NCBI GenBank assembly: GCA_003149835.1
Contig: QAMX01000136.1
Span: 1-6,518, forward strand
DNA length: 6,518 bases
Reading direction: 5' to 3'
Source of the DNA: Clostridiales bacterium
GTDB taxonomy: Bacteria; Bacillota; Clostridia; Oscillospirales; QAMX01
The notes beneath the pieces are model-generated. The model had not been told where the DNA came from. It saw only the letters and a program-made list of their open reading frames with translations, and searched no databases. Below are positions 6,382-6,518 of this stretch, one piece after another (within the stretch, counting starts at the first letter, position 1; the number at the start of each line of letters is the position of its first letter). The translations under genes and the position numbers were made by a program.

Positions 6382-6432
6382 AACGCGCCGTATTTGCGGA
6401 AAAACTTTTCCGCAAATACGGCGCGTTTTTTT
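6382..6432 (+). terminator. Strong intrinsic terminator of the ABC operon
   Basis: A perfect inverted repeat, 6382-6403 with 6406-6427, gives 22 paired bases with only AC between the arms; the real loop will be somewhat larger. The run TTTTTTT at 6426-6432 follows directly. It lies 60 bases after the DUF4340 stop and fits a + strand transcript end. On the minus strand the repeat is not directly followed by a T run, so it looks one-directional. Confidence 0.93.
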
Positions 6433-6518
6433 GTGCGGTACAGCAAGAGGGTGCTGAATGGCTGCTGCCGGAACATTCGCGATTGATCATCAGGCTCTGT
6501 CAATTGCGTGATACAAAA
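6433..6518. other. Intergenic tail, nothing supported
   Basis: The last 86 bases contain only a 17-codon frame from ATG 6458, with no good ribosome binding site at the right spacing. TTGATC at 6483 is not paired with a -10 at a usable distance. I see no gene start, repeat or RNA gene here. Confidence 0.5.

Noticed and set aside
6458..6511. 17-codon frame from ATG after the terminator
   Set aside because: Very short, no suitable ribosome binding site, no recognisable product.

Overview
The window reads as chromosomal DNA from a high-GC member of the Firmicutes, most likely a gut-type Clostridia (Oscillospiraceae-like). This is inferred from GC-rich third codon positions together with strong GGAGG-type ribosome binding sites, TTG and GTG starts, an LTA-synthase-like sulfatase and a Gld-type ABC operon. 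Nothing in the window fixes the genus. All six genes lie on the + strand; the long minus-strand reading frames are shadows.

Layout. Bases 1-815 hold the 3' part of an LtaS/alkaline-phosphatase-superfamily gene, encoding the metal-binding GDH motif and an added C-terminal beta-rich domain that looks IPT/TIG-like. A small SUKH (SMI1/KNR4) gene follows at 858-1277 and looks like an orphan immunity-type protein. Bases 1278-1502 carry no gene but are rich in inverted repeats: a nested stem at 1322-1386, a hairpin at 1397-1415, and an intrinsic-terminator-like hairpin at 1436-1466 that sits only about 37 bases before the next start codon.

Bases 1503-6321 form a tight four-gene operon: an ABC ATPase with a long acidic tail, an ABC-2 (GldF-like) permease, a GldG-like ABC-associated membrane protein and a DUF4340 membrane-anchored protein. 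Gaps are 3 bases or overlaps, and the last two junctions are TGATG stop/start overlaps. The operon ends in a very strong terminator at 6382-6432, a perfect 22-base inverted repeat followed by seven T. Bases 6433-6518 hold nothing I can support.

How the genes work together. The ATPase (probably a dimer) would power the GldF-like permease. The GldG-like and DUF4340 proteins place large domains on the outer face of the membrane and probably form an accessory part of the transporter. This layout resembles the GldA-GldF-GldG set known from Bacteroidetes gliding motility. Here it lies in an apparently Gram-positive genome, next to a cell-envelope polymer gene, and its substrate is unknown. The least described aspects are the three-unit repeat in the DUF4340 protein, the acidic tail of the ATPase and the structured leader; none of these proves a new system.
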